From Gorillibacterium timonense (lineage in GTDB: Bacteria; Bacillota; Bacilli; Paenibacillales; NBRC-103111): a DNA stretch of 64,000 nucleotides. This document shows, in pieces, positions 36,951 through 44,804 of the stretch. The notes beneath the pieces are model-generated. The model saw only the letters and a list, made by a program, of their open reading frames with translations. It searched no databases and had not been told where the DNA came from. Location of the stretch: NCBI RefSeq assembly GCF_001457415.1, contig NZ_LN881724.1, forward strand, positions 1,426,001 to 1,490,000, given 5' to 3'. The position numbers and the translations under genes were made by a program. How positions within the stretch are numbered: position 1 is the first letter of the stretch; each line of letters begins with the position of its first letter.

Positions 36951-37748
36951 TTGCAGAAAATCGATGTGCTTTTGGCAGATGACAACCGAGAATTTACTTC
37001 TTTGTTATCGGAATTCATCAACGATCAGGATGATATGTCTGTTGTTGGGGTAGCCTATAACGGGAATGAAGTCATTCGCTTGATGGAACAAGCGAAGAAA
37101 CTTCCCGATGTGCTTATTCTTGACATCATCATGCCGCACTTGGACGGTCTGGGCGTACTTGAACAGCTTCGGGAAATGAATCTTCATCCGATGCCCAAGA
37201 TCATTATGCTCACGGCCTTTGGCCAAGAAAACATCACGCAGAAAGCGGTGCAGCTCGGCGCCTCGTATTACATCCTGAAGCCATTCGATATGGATGTTCT
37301 CACGAATCGCATCCGCCAGCTGGTCGGCACTTCGCCGTCATCGGTCACCAGCTCCATTTCCTCCAAGACCAACGTCGTCCCGATGAACAAGGGCAAGAAC
37401 CTGGATGCCAATATTACGAGCATCATTCACGAAATCGGTGTTCCGGCCCATATCAAGGGCTATCAATACCTGCGTGAAGCGATCACGATGGTGTACAACA
37501 ACATCGAAATCCTCGGTGCCATCACGAAGACGCTGTACCCGGCGATCGCTGAGCGCTACAAGACGACGCCAAGCCGCGTCGAACGCGCCATCCGCCATGC
37601 CATCGAAGTGGCCTGGACGCGCGGCAACATCGACAGCATCAGCTTCATCTTCGGCTACACGATCAACATCAGCAAGTCGAAGCCGACCAACAGCGAGTTC
37701 ATCGCGATGGTCGCAGACAAGCTGCGGATTGAGCATAAGGTGAGCTGA
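36951..37748 (+). CDS. spo0A: Sporulation master regulator Spo0A
   Basis: Phospho-activated transcription factor controlling entry to sporulation. 265 residues: receiver domain (about 4-120) with acidic pocket Asp10-Asp11, phosphoacceptor Asp58 (LILDIIMP) and Lys in YILKPFD; then the Spo0A C-terminal DNA-binding domain (about 155-265, [19 protein letters not shown] recognition region). GAGGAGG 8 bases before TTG 36951 sets the start; ATG 36945 is too close. The last 42 codons lie inside a 107-bp repeat that is also present at 58744, and the stop is TGA with AGC before it, not the host version. The gene is thus a host-element hybrid that remains full length. Confidence 0.96.
   Translation: MQKIDVLLADDNREFTSLLSEFINDQDDMSVVGVAYNGNEVIRLMEQAKKLPDVLILDIIMPHLDGLGVLEQLREMNLHPMPKIIMLTAFGQENITQKAVQLGASYYILKPFDMDVLTNRIRQLVGTSPSSVTSSISSKTNVVPMNKGKNLDANITSIIHEIGVPAHIKGYQYLREAITMVYNNIEILGAITKTLYPAIAERYKTTPSRVERAIRHAIEVAWTRGNIDSISFIFGYTINISKSKPTNSEFIAMVADKLRIEHKVS
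37623..37729 (+). repeat. attL: 107-bp direct repeat within spo0A
   Basis: Identical, base for base, to 58744-58850 (offset 21121). It starts at the GGC codon of TRGNID and ends in LRI; a mismatch at 37730 breaks it, followed by 12 more shared bases. Crossover must lie inside. Confidence 0.92.
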
Positions 37749-37930
37749 ACGGACGAGTAATAGAGGGACAGCAAGGGATTTCGGGTTTTGGAAACGGCAT
37801 CCAGCCAGTGCAATTTTGGCTACTAATATCCGAGAATGCCTGTTTCAACCCGATAGACTTTCAAAGCTCAAATCAACCAAGACCACTTATTTATTGGTGT
37901 TCCATACACTAATGAAGGAGTGGTTTTTCT

Positions 37931-38905
37931 ATGACGGATTTTGAATTTCAGTTGGACAATTTTATGCTTTACTGCTCGTCAAAGAACTTGTCCAGAAAGA
38001 CATTGGCCAGCTATGAGCAAACACTGAAGTTGTTTGGGAAGTACCTGTCTGAGCAGTTTCAGATTGAGGATGTAAAAAAGGTGCAATCTGGCCATTTGCG
38101 GCAGTACATCAAATATTTGAAGGAGAGAGGCAAGTACACGGTTGTAAATAAAGAACAAAGTAAGAATGTTAATCATCCTGAGAACCGCAGTGATTTCAAG
38201 AAGGAAGTCTCTATGACGACCATTGCCAATTATGTACGGAATATCAAGGTTTTCTTCAATTACTTATATGATGTGGAAAAAGAGATATCCAAGAACCCGG
38301 TAGACAACATTGAGAATCCCAAAGTAGAACGGAAGATGAAAAAAACACTTACAGCTGAAGAACTGAAAAAGGTATTCGGGCAATTTGATACATCGACTTT
38401 TCATGGATACCGCAATTACACCATCAGCAGAATATTACTGGACACAGGAATGAGAATTGGTGAATGTCTCACCTTACAACCGGAGGACTTTGATTTCAAG
38501 CATAAAAGTATCCATATCCGTAATCCGAAGAACAATCAGGAACGTTTCGTTTACTTCTCATTCAAATCATTCAATGAAATCAAGCAATGGATACGGTACA
38601 AAGATCGGTATTCGGATAGCCCGTTTCTCTTCCCAACAACAAGGGGAACCCAGTTGGAGATCCGCAACTATGAGAGGGCATTGAAGGAAGCAGGAGAGAG
38701 AGTGGGCATAGCCATCCATCCTCACCAGTTGCGAAACAACTTTGCGAAGTATTACATCTTGAATAACGGGGACTGGTTTAGTCTATGCCGAATTCTGGGG
38801 CATTCCTCCGTCGAGGTCACTCAAAAAGCATATCTGGATTTCTCTGATGAGGAAATTGCCAGAAAATACCAAAAGCATAGCCCTCTTACTTATTTAGAGA
38901 TATAA
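37931..38905 (+). CDS. int: Tyrosine integrase of the spo0A element
   Basis: 324-residue phage-type integrase: SAM-like core-binding domain (about 5-120, KNLSRKTLASYEQTLK) and catalytic domain with Arg175 (TGMRIGE), His265-x-x-Arg268 (HQLRNNF), His291 (LGHSS) and nucleophile Tyr301 (KAYLDF). It is the likely enzyme for insertion into spo0A. It lies 182 bases after spo0A in the same direction with no terminator visible between, so spo0A transcription may read into it. AAGGAG upstream of ATG 37931 (spacing about 11). Confidence 0.92.
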   Translation: MTDFEFQLDNFMLYCSSKNLSRKTLASYEQTLKLFGKYLSEQFQIEDVKKVQSGHLRQYIKYLKERGKYTVVNKEQSKNVNHPENRSDFKKEVSMTTIANYVRNIKVFFNYLYDVEKEISKNPVDNIENPKVERKMKKTLTAEELKKVFGQFDTSTFHGYRNYTISRILLDTGMRIGECLTLQPEDFDFKHKSIHIRNPKNNQERFVYFSFKSFNEIKQWIRYKDRYSDSPFLFPTTRGTQLEIRNYERALKEAGERVGIAIHPHQLRNNFAKYYILNNGDWFSLCRILGHSSVEVTQKAYLDFSDEEIARKYQKHSPLTYLEI

Positions 38906-39050
38906 GCATGACCGAGATGAAGAAAGAAGCATGCTGCTGTGGGGGATGATCTATTGTGGCTGAAAAGCTCCTGCCTGACCGTTAGAAGACATTGCAAGCT
39001 CTCGTTGGCGAATTAATTAAAAACACGAAAAAGGAACAAATAAAACATCA

Positions 39051-39083
39051 GGGAGCTTCCGAACGTGGAGCTCCCTTGCTATT
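39051..39083 (+). terminator. Hairpin terminator downstream of int
   Basis: GGGAGCTTCC, 4-base loop, GTGGAGCTCCC, then TTGCTATTT. The 145 bases between int and this hairpin contain only a short unclear frame (TLQALVGELIKNTKKEQ). Confidence 0.65.
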
Positions 39084-39138
39084 TCCCCCTTCGGAGATAT
39101 CATTTGTCGGTGTTCTCCTTCCATGCCTGCCGAATCCA

Positions 39139-39410
39139 TCAGAAGCCCTCTCGCGGCGGCCATGGAACATTGTCCATCGTTACTCTCCCAGCTCCTTGAT
39201 TGTGGTTATGGGAATCGGATAGTTGGACAAGACCAGCAACGAACATATGAATGACTTTGGCCCGGCCAAAGGCCTGAATCAACTTCGTTTCAATCTCCCA
39301 CAACTGGATTTCCCGGATCAGCTTATTGACTGACGTGTTGAACCAGAACTCGTAGCCATAACGCTCGGTTAAGCGGTATTGAGAAAATACAGGTCGGCCG
39401 AGAGGTGCCC
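39139..39410 (-). pseudogene. C-terminal remnant of a helicase-like gene
   Basis: The minus strand has an open stretch of about 90 codons reading GRPVFSQYRLTERYGYEFW, then NKLIREIQLWEIETKLIQAFGRAK, to a TGA at 39139-39141. The IQAFGRAK part matches helicase motif VI (Q-x-x-G-R-x-R) and recalls the end of the intact element helicase (ELVQAVGRAR at about 51340). It has no start and is opposite in direction, so it looks like debris of a related gene. Positions 39411-39744 hold nothing else I can support beyond a short orphan tail (KDLLKNAAAKGFLTREN) ending near 39520. Confidence 0.5.
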
Positions 39411-39744
39411 TTAAAGGGATTATTACGTATTAGAAATCGCCTTTACACAATGCTTAGCTGCTTGTTTGAAGGATTTGCTGAAGAATGCTGCTGCTAAAGG
39501 CTTTTTGACGAGAGAAAACTAAAAAAATGCAATGTTCTTCCGTTTTGACGAAAACGGCGATTTTGCGTCCTTTTCTCCGGATGGACCTGGATGAATCCCT
39601 ATTGGTATTTCAAAAAATGCAATATCTCCGAGAAGAAATAGGTTTTTGTAGTCCTTTTTTGAGATTTGAATTCGAGCCCCAGGGGGTTCAGTTTGGATTG
39701 GTGTTCACTGGGACGAGAAGTATGCTATTTTTCTTTGTCATCGA

Positions 39745-39783
39745 CCTGTGTCTACGCGATTCTGCGTGGAGGCAGGCCTTTTT
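39745..39783 (+). terminator. Leader terminator before the ardA-like gene
   Basis: CCTGTGTCTACGC, 6-base loop, GCGTGGAGGCAGG, then CCTTTTTGC, ending about 70 bases before the gene. Very similar in sequence to the hairpin at 40419. Confidence 0.75.
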
Positions 39784-39852
39784 GCTTTCCGGCTTAACAG
39801 CGAAGACAAGGAGCGTGAGAGGGCTCTACACCATTCAGAGGAGTAGATGGGA

Positions 39853-40350
39853 ATGCAGATTCGGATTTGTGTAGCAAGAAGAACTGATGGGAGCAATGAA
39901 AAGCTCCACGGGGGGGAATGGTTGTCCTTGCCAATGCCAGTCAACGAGCTAGATAAGAAGCTAAGACGAATTGACGGCACTCCGGCTGATTGGATCATTA
40001 CGGATTGGGAAGCACCGTTCTGGATTGAACCCGTTGAAGATGTGTACTGGATCAATGAAGCTGCTTACGCGATTGCGGGGTATGACAAGCGACTTGTATA
40101 CGCTCTGTGCGGCTGCTTGGAGAATCTGGATATGTTGCTCACGGTGCTAACGACAGGCCTTTACTACGTGCATTACGATGTGCAGAACCTTCAGGATGTA
40201 GCCGAGCGGCTGATGCAATCAGGGTGTTATGGCACCGTTCCGACGGCTATCTGGCGGTACATTGACATGGACAAGCTGGTTCAGGATTTGGTGAACAAGG
40301 GTTGGCATATGCAAAATGAGGTCAATACGGCTATTTTGCCGCTGCCTTGA
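39853..40350 (+). CDS. ardA: ArdA-like antirestriction protein
   Basis: About 165 acidic residues. The N-terminal part GGEWLSLPMP then ADWIITDWEAPF matches the ArdA pattern (GxWLDLP then ITDWE), and the middle NEAAYAIAGYDKRLVYALCG fits its second domain. ArdA proteins mimic DNA and block type I restriction enzymes, helping mobile DNA on entry; Tn916 carries one. GAGGAG lies 9 bases before ATG 39853 (ATG 39847 is too close). The C-terminus (FDNKGW-like LVNKGWHMQNEVNTAIL) is divergent. Confidence 0.72.
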   Translation: MQIRICVARRTDGSNEKLHGGEWLSLPMPVNELDKKLRRIDGTPADWIITDWEAPFWIEPVEDVYWINEAAYAIAGYDKRLVYALCGCLENLDMLLTVLTTGLYYVHYDVQNLQDVAERLMQSGCYGTVPTAIWRYIDMDKLVQDLVNKGWHMQNEVNTAILPLP

Positions 40351-40418
40351 CGTTCGTTGGTTGCTGATGAATTCAATGTGGAGGAATGGGATACTTGCTG
40401 GGAATGTGACAACGAATG

Positions 40419-40460
40419 GCCTGTGTCTACGCTGTAGTGCGTGGATACGGGCCTTTTTTG
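40419..40460 (+). terminator. Leader terminator before the 69-aa gene
   Basis: GCCTGTGTCTACGC, 6-base loop, GCGTGGATACGGGC, then CTTTTTTG; a 14-bp stem with G-U pairs. Shares GTGTCTACGC and GCGTGGA with the hairpin at 39745. Confidence 0.8.
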
Positions 40461-40532
40461 TTTTGCCGCTTTTTCTTGCAAGACAGTGACTACGCGGAAG
40501 ATGAGAAGCTTCCAAGAAGGGAGATGAGCCAT

Positions 40533-40742
40533 ATGGACATGAACTGGAATCAGTTGCAATACCGGCTCTCGGAATTGTTGATATGGGAGCGTGTGTTACG
40601 GACTACAGACATGCGGCAGTCAATGAATGCAGCCAACTTGGAAAAGAACCTGAAGGAGCAGGCGGAGATTGATGCAGCGATTCAAGATTGGAAAGCCCAG
40701 CGAAGAGCGGAGTGTCACATCAATCCGAATTGCTCCATTTGA
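40533..40742 (+). CDS. Small helical protein, 69 aa
   Basis: Unrecognised. Mostly helical and charged (LQYRLSELLIWERVL, NLEKNLKEQAEIDAAIQDWK) and likely dimeric. AAGGGAG 8 bases before ATG 40533. It follows a leader terminator and may be a small regulator or accessory protein of the element; there is no homologue I can name. Confidence 0.6.
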   Translation: MDMNWNQLQYRLSELLIWERVLRTTDMRQSMNAANLEKNLKEQAEIDAAIQDWKAQRRAECHINPNCSI

Positions 40743-40864
40743 TGCTATGAAGCTGTTCCCCATTTCTGGGGATCAGTGATCAATTTTCGATATGGCATTT
40801 AAGTGAGAGTAAAGCACATTCCCCAAATTTGGGGAGTGAGATTCTATGAAAGGAGGTGTTAACA

Positions 40865-41083
40865 ATGGTCGTTAAACGAGGCTTACCAGAGGACATGACA
40901 GTTCTGCTCCGGCAGCTTGTTATGAATGGACACATTCGTATAGCCGGAACTGTGCTCTATGTCTACTTCGTTCGGTGCTGGCAGTTGGATGAAGAGTGTG
41001 CCGCGTACTACATGCAGCGATATTTTCAGAAGTATTATGCTTCACAGCTTCAGAAACACAAGCAACGCTCAATCAAGACGTGA
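40865..41083 (+). CDS. Small protein, 72 aa
   Basis: Unrecognised, with a perfect AAAGGAGGT site 7 bases before ATG 40865. Contains a hydrophobic and aromatic middle (TVLYVYFVRCWQ) and a basic Lys/Gln-rich tail. It lies between two other small genes of the element and reads in the same direction. Confidence 0.6.
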   Translation: MVVKRGLPEDMTVLLRQLVMNGHIRIAGTVLYVYFVRCWQLDEECAAYYMQRYFQKYYASQLQKHKQRSIKT

Positions 41084-41119
41084 TCCGTGTTCTTACTATT
41101 AAGAAGGGAGGTGAAATAC

Positions 41120-41290
41120 ATGAACAATCTAACACAGGCTACGCAACGCAAGAATCAACGTAAAGGGACTCCGCGGCTTAATTCATCCGAAGGCCGTCAG
41201 TACATGCTGGCTCTTGTCCTCTCCGTTCTGCATCAAATGAAACTTGAAGAAAAGAAAAAAGGTGGCCCACAAAAGGAGCACACCAAGTAA
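41120..41290 (+). CDS. Small basic protein, 56 aa
   Basis: Unrecognised; strongly basic (RKNQRKGTPRLN and EEKKKGGPQKEH) with one amphipathic helix. AAGGGAGGTG precedes ATG 41120. Possibly nucleic-acid binding; this is inferred from charge only. Confidence 0.55.
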   Translation: MNNLTQATQRKNQRKGTPRLNSSEGRQYMLALVLSVLHQMKLEEKKKGGPQKEHTK

Positions 41291-41332
41291 ATAACCTGTA
41301 GTCAGCTTACCAAATTTCCATAACAGCTACAA

Positions 41333-41366
41333 GCGGGGGAGGCCATTCCGGTCTCCTCTGTTTGCA
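41333..41366 (+). terminator. Hairpin before the radC-like gene
   Basis: GGGGGAGGCC, short loop, GGTCTCCTC then TGTTTGCATTT; ends about 35 bases before the gene. Weaker than its counterparts at 39745 and 40419 but in the same leader position. Confidence 0.5.
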
Positions 41367-41398
41367 TTTCAATCATGCCTAATTGGAGGTTACGACTC

Positions 41399-42007
41399 AT
41401 GCAATCATACCATATGAACACGCTCAAGAACCTGTTGGCGGATACTCTGTGCGAAAAGACCAGCAGCTACATTATTGAAGAGATTTTCTGCCGTTTCTCC
41501 ACGTTGTCGGAGCTATTTAACGCTTCCGAACCGGAGCTGCTTGCGATCAAGGGGGTTGGCAAGGTGAAGGCACGCCAGATCGTGTCGGCCTTGAAGCTGG
41601 CCCGTGCTCTAAACGTGCCAACAGGCGAGCCTTATGTCATTCGCAGTCCAAAGGATGCGGCTCTTCTCATGACGCCGGAGCTCGGATATCTGCAACGGGA
41701 AGAGTTCCACTGCATCTATCTGAACACCAAGAATCAGGTCATTGGCACGGAAGGCATCTCTGTTGGCTCATTGAATGCCTCCATTGTTCACCCAAGGGAG
41801 GTATTTAAGTCAGCCATTAAAAAAAGCTCCTGCTCGATCATTTGTGTTCATAATCATCCCAGCGGCGATCCGACCCCCAGCCAGGAAGATATCGTTCTGA
41901 CCAAGCGTTTGGTTGATGCCGGGGAGATTATCGGGATTGATGTATTGGATCACTTGGTAATCAGCAGCCACAGTTACTGCTCCATGAAGGAGAAGGGCTA
42001 TATGTAA
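41399..42007 (+). CDS. radC: RadC-like JAB/MPN domain protein
   Basis: 202 residues: helix-hairpin-helix-like N-terminus (LLAIKGVGKVKARQI) and a JAMM metalloprotease-like domain with HNHPSGDPTPSQED and an upstream Glu (REEFHCIYL). Proteins of this type (RadC/YeeS) are frequent on plasmids and islands; the old DNA-repair role is not supported, and their true job is unknown. GGAGG 8 bases before ATG 41399. Confidence 0.88.
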   Translation: MQSYHMNTLKNLLADTLCEKTSSYIIEEIFCRFSTLSELFNASEPELLAIKGVGKVKARQIVSALKLARALNVPTGEPYVIRSPKDAALLMTPELGYLQREEFHCIYLNTKNQVIGTEGISVGSLNASIVHPREVFKSAIKKSSCSIICVHNHPSGDPTPSQEDIVLTKRLVDAGEIIGIDVLDHLVISSHSYCSMKEKGYM

Positions 42008-42040
42008 CAGCAAGCAAGTTATGTTAGTGCCGCCCTTGAC

Positions 42041-42131
42041 ACGGAGCCTCTGTCGCCATGATACAAGGCGATAAGGCGATGCCATGAACCAGCATCGCCA
42101 AGGCATCAGCCTATCATGGCGACCCCTCCGT
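42041..42131. repeat. Complex 91-nt cruciform-forming region
   Basis: Nested inverted repeats: ACGGAG (42041) with CTCCGT (42126), GTCGCCATGATA (42052-42063) with its exact complement (42112-42123), and inside them GGCGATGC (42075-42082) with its complement (42092-42099). There is no T tract on the plus strand. It lies between the convergent radC-like and XRE genes. Candidate roles are single-strand origin, origin of transfer or structured RNA. Confidence 0.8.
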
Positions 42132-42163
42132 ATAAAGGGCTTTGGAGTTGCTACCTGCTATCA

Positions 42164-42490
42164 TTAACTTTCATTTTCGAGATGAGGAAGCAAAGCTCTA
42201 ACCAGGTCGACAACCATTCGCTTCTGCTTGGGTGTAAGTCTTTTTGTAAGGTGGATTAACTGATTTTCCTCAACATCCTGTTCAATGTTTACGGAATCTT
42301 GCACAAGAGAATCAACTGTCACTCCTGAAGCCAGTTTAATGAGCGTTTCGACTGATAGCTTACGCTCACCTCTTTCAATATGTCCGAGATAAGGTTCCGA
42401 GATCCCAACTATTTCCGAAAGCTTTTCTAATGTTAAACCGAGCTTATGTCTTTCAGCTCGTATTCTTGTTCCCAATTCATAATAGTTCAT
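42164..42490 (-). CDS. XRE-family repressor
   Basis: 108 residues: Cro/C1-type helix-turn-helix (about 6-62, LGTRIRAERHKLGLTLEKLSE then ISEPYLGHIERGERK) and a short C-terminal tail (LTPKQKRMVVDLVRALLPHL). The only gene on the minus strand between int and rep, which is typical for the element's control repressor. ATG 42490 with GAGGGG upstream is used; the frame runs on to 42655 without a site. It may repress the plus-strand genes starting at 42657. Confidence 0.85.
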   Translation of the reverse strand: MNYYELGTRIRAERHKLGLTLEKLSEIVGISEPYLGHIERGERKLSVETLIKLASGVTVDSLVQDSVNIEQDVEENQLIHLTKRLTPKQKRMVVDLVRALLPHLENES

Positions 42491-42656
42491 TAAGTCATCC
42501 CCTCTTACCAAAACTGTAGAGGAAATGGGGCGACTCATTAATTCACTATAAGACTTCTTATATACTCCTATAAGCATTGACGACATTTGGTGATTTTTGT
42601 ATGCTTGTGAAGAATCACGCGTTTTATCTTCATTTATCACAACGGAGGGATGCAAG

Positions 42657-42950
42657 ATGGCAGTACAGAACGGTCATGGCACCGAGTATTATCCCAGCGG
42701 CTGCGTCAAGTACGTAGGGGATTTCAAAAATGGTGTCTACCACGGGAAAGGCAAATTCTATTGGGAAACGTTTGAAGGAGTTACGCTCCGTAGAATGGAC
42801 GGAACCATTGCAAAGCCGCATGATGCCAATGGGTTTCTGATGTATGAAGGCGAGTTCAGGAACGGGGACTTCAACGGGCAAGGCACATCTTATTTTAGCG
42901 ACGGCAGACTGTGTCATTCGGGAATGTTTCGGGATGGCCGACCAGCCTAA
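42657..42950 (+). CDS. MORN-repeat protein
   Basis: 97 residues with MORN repeats: GHGTEYYPSGCVKYVGDFKN, GVYHGKGKFYW, then YEGEFRNGDFNGQGTSYFSDG. MORN proteins bind membranes or serve as scaffolds. GGAGGG precedes ATG 42657. It starts a run of five same-direction small genes with short gaps. Confidence 0.75.
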   Translation: MAVQNGHGTEYYPSGCVKYVGDFKNGVYHGKGKFYWETFEGVTLRRMDGTIAKPHDANGFLMYEGEFRNGDFNGQGTSYFSDGRLCHSGMFRDGRPA

Positions 42951-42974
42951 TTCTAATTCAGGGAGGTATAAGCA

Positions 42975-43409
42975 ATGAATGTTCAGGATGCTGTGAATCT
43001 GGTACAGCAAGCGGTTCAATACAAACGATTGGGAAATTATCAGGCATCGCTCGCCAACTATTTGCAGGCGGAGAAAGTGCTGGGCAACGAACCGGAGCTG
43101 TATAAAGGCTTGGGGAAGGTCTATTACATATTGGGGCAGTACCAGAAAGCCGTGGAAAGTTACATGAAGTGCGTCCGGTTAACCGGAGATGCGGATATCA
43201 ACATGCTCATGCACATGGGCCATGCCATTTGCGATCCCGAGGCATCCTCTTTGGAGGAGAAAGCTATGGCAGAGAACTATCGCTGTTCTATTGACCCTTT
43301 CTTTGAGCAATCGGGTAATCGGAAATACAGACAAACCCGAATCGGATATGATGCTGAAGAAAACTACGATCGGCGTTGTATCAATACTGCGGCCTCTATG
43401 TTCAGATAA
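42975..43409 (+). CDS. TPR-type protein
   Basis: 144 residues with two tetratricopeptide-like repeats (NYQASLANYLQAEKVLGNEP and LYKGLGKVYYILGQYQKAVES), a protein-protein interaction fold. The tail is polar and may be divergent. Function unknown; 24 bases after the MORN gene. Confidence 0.7.
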   Translation: MNVQDAVNLVQQAVQYKRLGNYQASLANYLQAEKVLGNEPELYKGLGKVYYILGQYQKAVESYMKCVRLTGDADINMLMHMGHAICDPEASSLEEKAMAENYRCSIDPFFEQSGNRKYRQTRIGYDAEENYDRRCINTAASMFR

Positions 43410-43434
43410 GTCGTCATGAAAGAGGGTTTGGTAC

Positions 43435-43944
43435 ATGTTGATGGCGTCTTACTTTGATTCATATTGCTGCAAATGCGGGTTTCCGATTTTGAAAGGAGAC
43501 ATGTTCGATTATCAGCCGGAGAATCGCAGTGGAGATGATGCTTATTGCTTGATCTGCCATGCAGGAATTCCTCCAGAGACTCCATGTCCGCATCTTGCGG
43601 TTTGGACAACGGGTTATCAGTACTCATCCTCCAGAAAGATCAGGCACGGCCCGTGGAGTGGAGAGACAACGATTATATGCGAGGTATGCCATGCCAAGTT
43701 ATCTGAATTTCCTGAAACTACCCTTGCAGTGAAGACAATGTTGACAATGCAGCATGGAGGCATGCGGCCGGTCACTAAAACCGAATTAACCATCATGCAC
43801 CACCTTTTTTCCAGACACATTCACCGATTTAATATGGTTGCTGCGGCCTTATGGAATCTGATACAACAAAATGAGCTTTCGGAATCACTAATGATTGCTA
43901 CCGAAGCACATTTTGACAAGCTACTTCGGATGCTGCCGGACTGA
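43435..43944 (+). CDS. Zinc-knuckle-like protein, 169 aa
   Basis: Unrecognised protein with paired cysteines spaced as in zinc ribbons: CCKCGFPI, CLICHAGI and CEVCHAK, which could bind one or two zinc ions, and a helical C-terminal half. GAGGG precedes the start (ATG 43435 or 43441). Part of the small-gene run. Confidence 0.6.
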   Translation: MLMASYFDSYCCKCGFPILKGDMFDYQPENRSGDDAYCLICHAGIPPETPCPHLAVWTTGYQYSSSRKIRHGPWSGETTIICEVCHAKLSEFPETTLAVKTMLTMQHGGMRPVTKTELTIMHHLFSRHIHRFNMVAAALWNLIQQNELSESLMIATEAHFDKLLRMLPD

Positions 43945-43983
43945 GATCAATAAAAAATCAAACTGACAAATGGAGTGATGGAA

Positions 43984-44316
43984 ATGCTCACGCTTAATCA
44001 AGTCAAGAGTCTGGAATCACTGAGCCCGGCAGAAGTTTATTTCACAATTAGCAGCGTATTTGACTCATTGCAAGGATTGGGGTGCTCCAGCGGCTCCGTA
44101 GATGCTGGAGTTCTTTTCTATCTTGCTTATCAGGGTGATGGCGATGAGTTGCTCGATGATATTGTGAAACACATTCGTCGTTACGGAAGCTCGCAAGACT
44201 CCCGCATCTTTGCCCATGTCATAACGGAATTATCCATGCAGATGAAGTTGACCGTGGCACAAAGTCAGCAACTCTCAAGCCTGGTGGAGGGTATTATCAA
44301 AAAAATGTATATGTAA
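43984..44316 (+). CDS. Helical protein of unknown function, about 111 aa
   Basis: Unrecognised, alpha-helical, acidic. The start is uncertain between ATG 43978 and 43984 (AATGGAG site just upstream). No membrane segment. Continues the small-gene run 40 bases after the zinc-knuckle-like gene. Confidence 0.55.
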   Translation: MLTLNQVKSLESLSPAEVYFTISSVFDSLQGLGCSSGSVDAGVLFYLAYQGDGDELLDDIVKHIRRYGSSQDSRIFAHVITELSMQMKLTVAQSQQLSSLVEGIIKKMYM

Positions 44317-44341
44317 GCTATTCATGAACGAGGTGACACAA

Positions 44342-44755
44342 ATGCGAAGCTTTAAGGAAGCTTATACGTTTATGGCTCAAAAGTCTCCATTGGAAATTTT
44401 CTATGAAGTCCTTCCTTATGTGTTGGAAGCAGAATCGCGGGGAAAACGATTTGGTGATGATAAAATCGCCATGCTGACAGCCGCGTTTGGAGGGAAATTT
44501 GATAAGCAGGTGCTCAATGATCCGCCTATTCGTGATCTGCTGGAAATAAGCGACTGGGGGTGGAACAACCCTGGAACATCTTCAATCCGTTGGGGAGAAA
44601 AGTATGCAAAATCCCAAGCGGAACAGTTGCACTATAACGCAATTTGCAACTTGATCGGCAGCAAGTCAGATCAGGTATATGAATATCTCGTTGAAAATGC
44701 TCGCACTGGTTTTGCTTATCGTCCAGGATGTCAATTTGACATGAACTCTTTCTGA
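44342..44755 (+). CDS. Hypothetical protein, 137 aa
   Basis: Unrecognised soluble protein. GAGGTG 7-9 bases before ATG 44342. Contains aromatic-rich stretch DWGWNNPGTSSIRWGEKY. Ends the run of small genes that starts at 42657. No further assignment possible. Confidence 0.55.
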   Translation: MRSFKEAYTFMAQKSPLEIFYEVLPYVLEAESRGKRFGDDKIAMLTAAFGGKFDKQVLNDPPIRDLLEISDWGWNNPGTSSIRWGEKYAKSQAEQLHYNAICNLIGSKSDQVYEYLVENARTGFAYRPGCQFDMNSF

Positions 44756-44804
44756 ATGCGTAGGAATTTTAACTGCTTACATATCGCAAACGACTAAGAT
44801 CAGG

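Noticed and set aside
39527-39874. 115-codon plus-strand frame before the ardA-like gene
   Set aside because: It reads through the leader terminator hairpin and lacks a ribosome site; probably not a gene.
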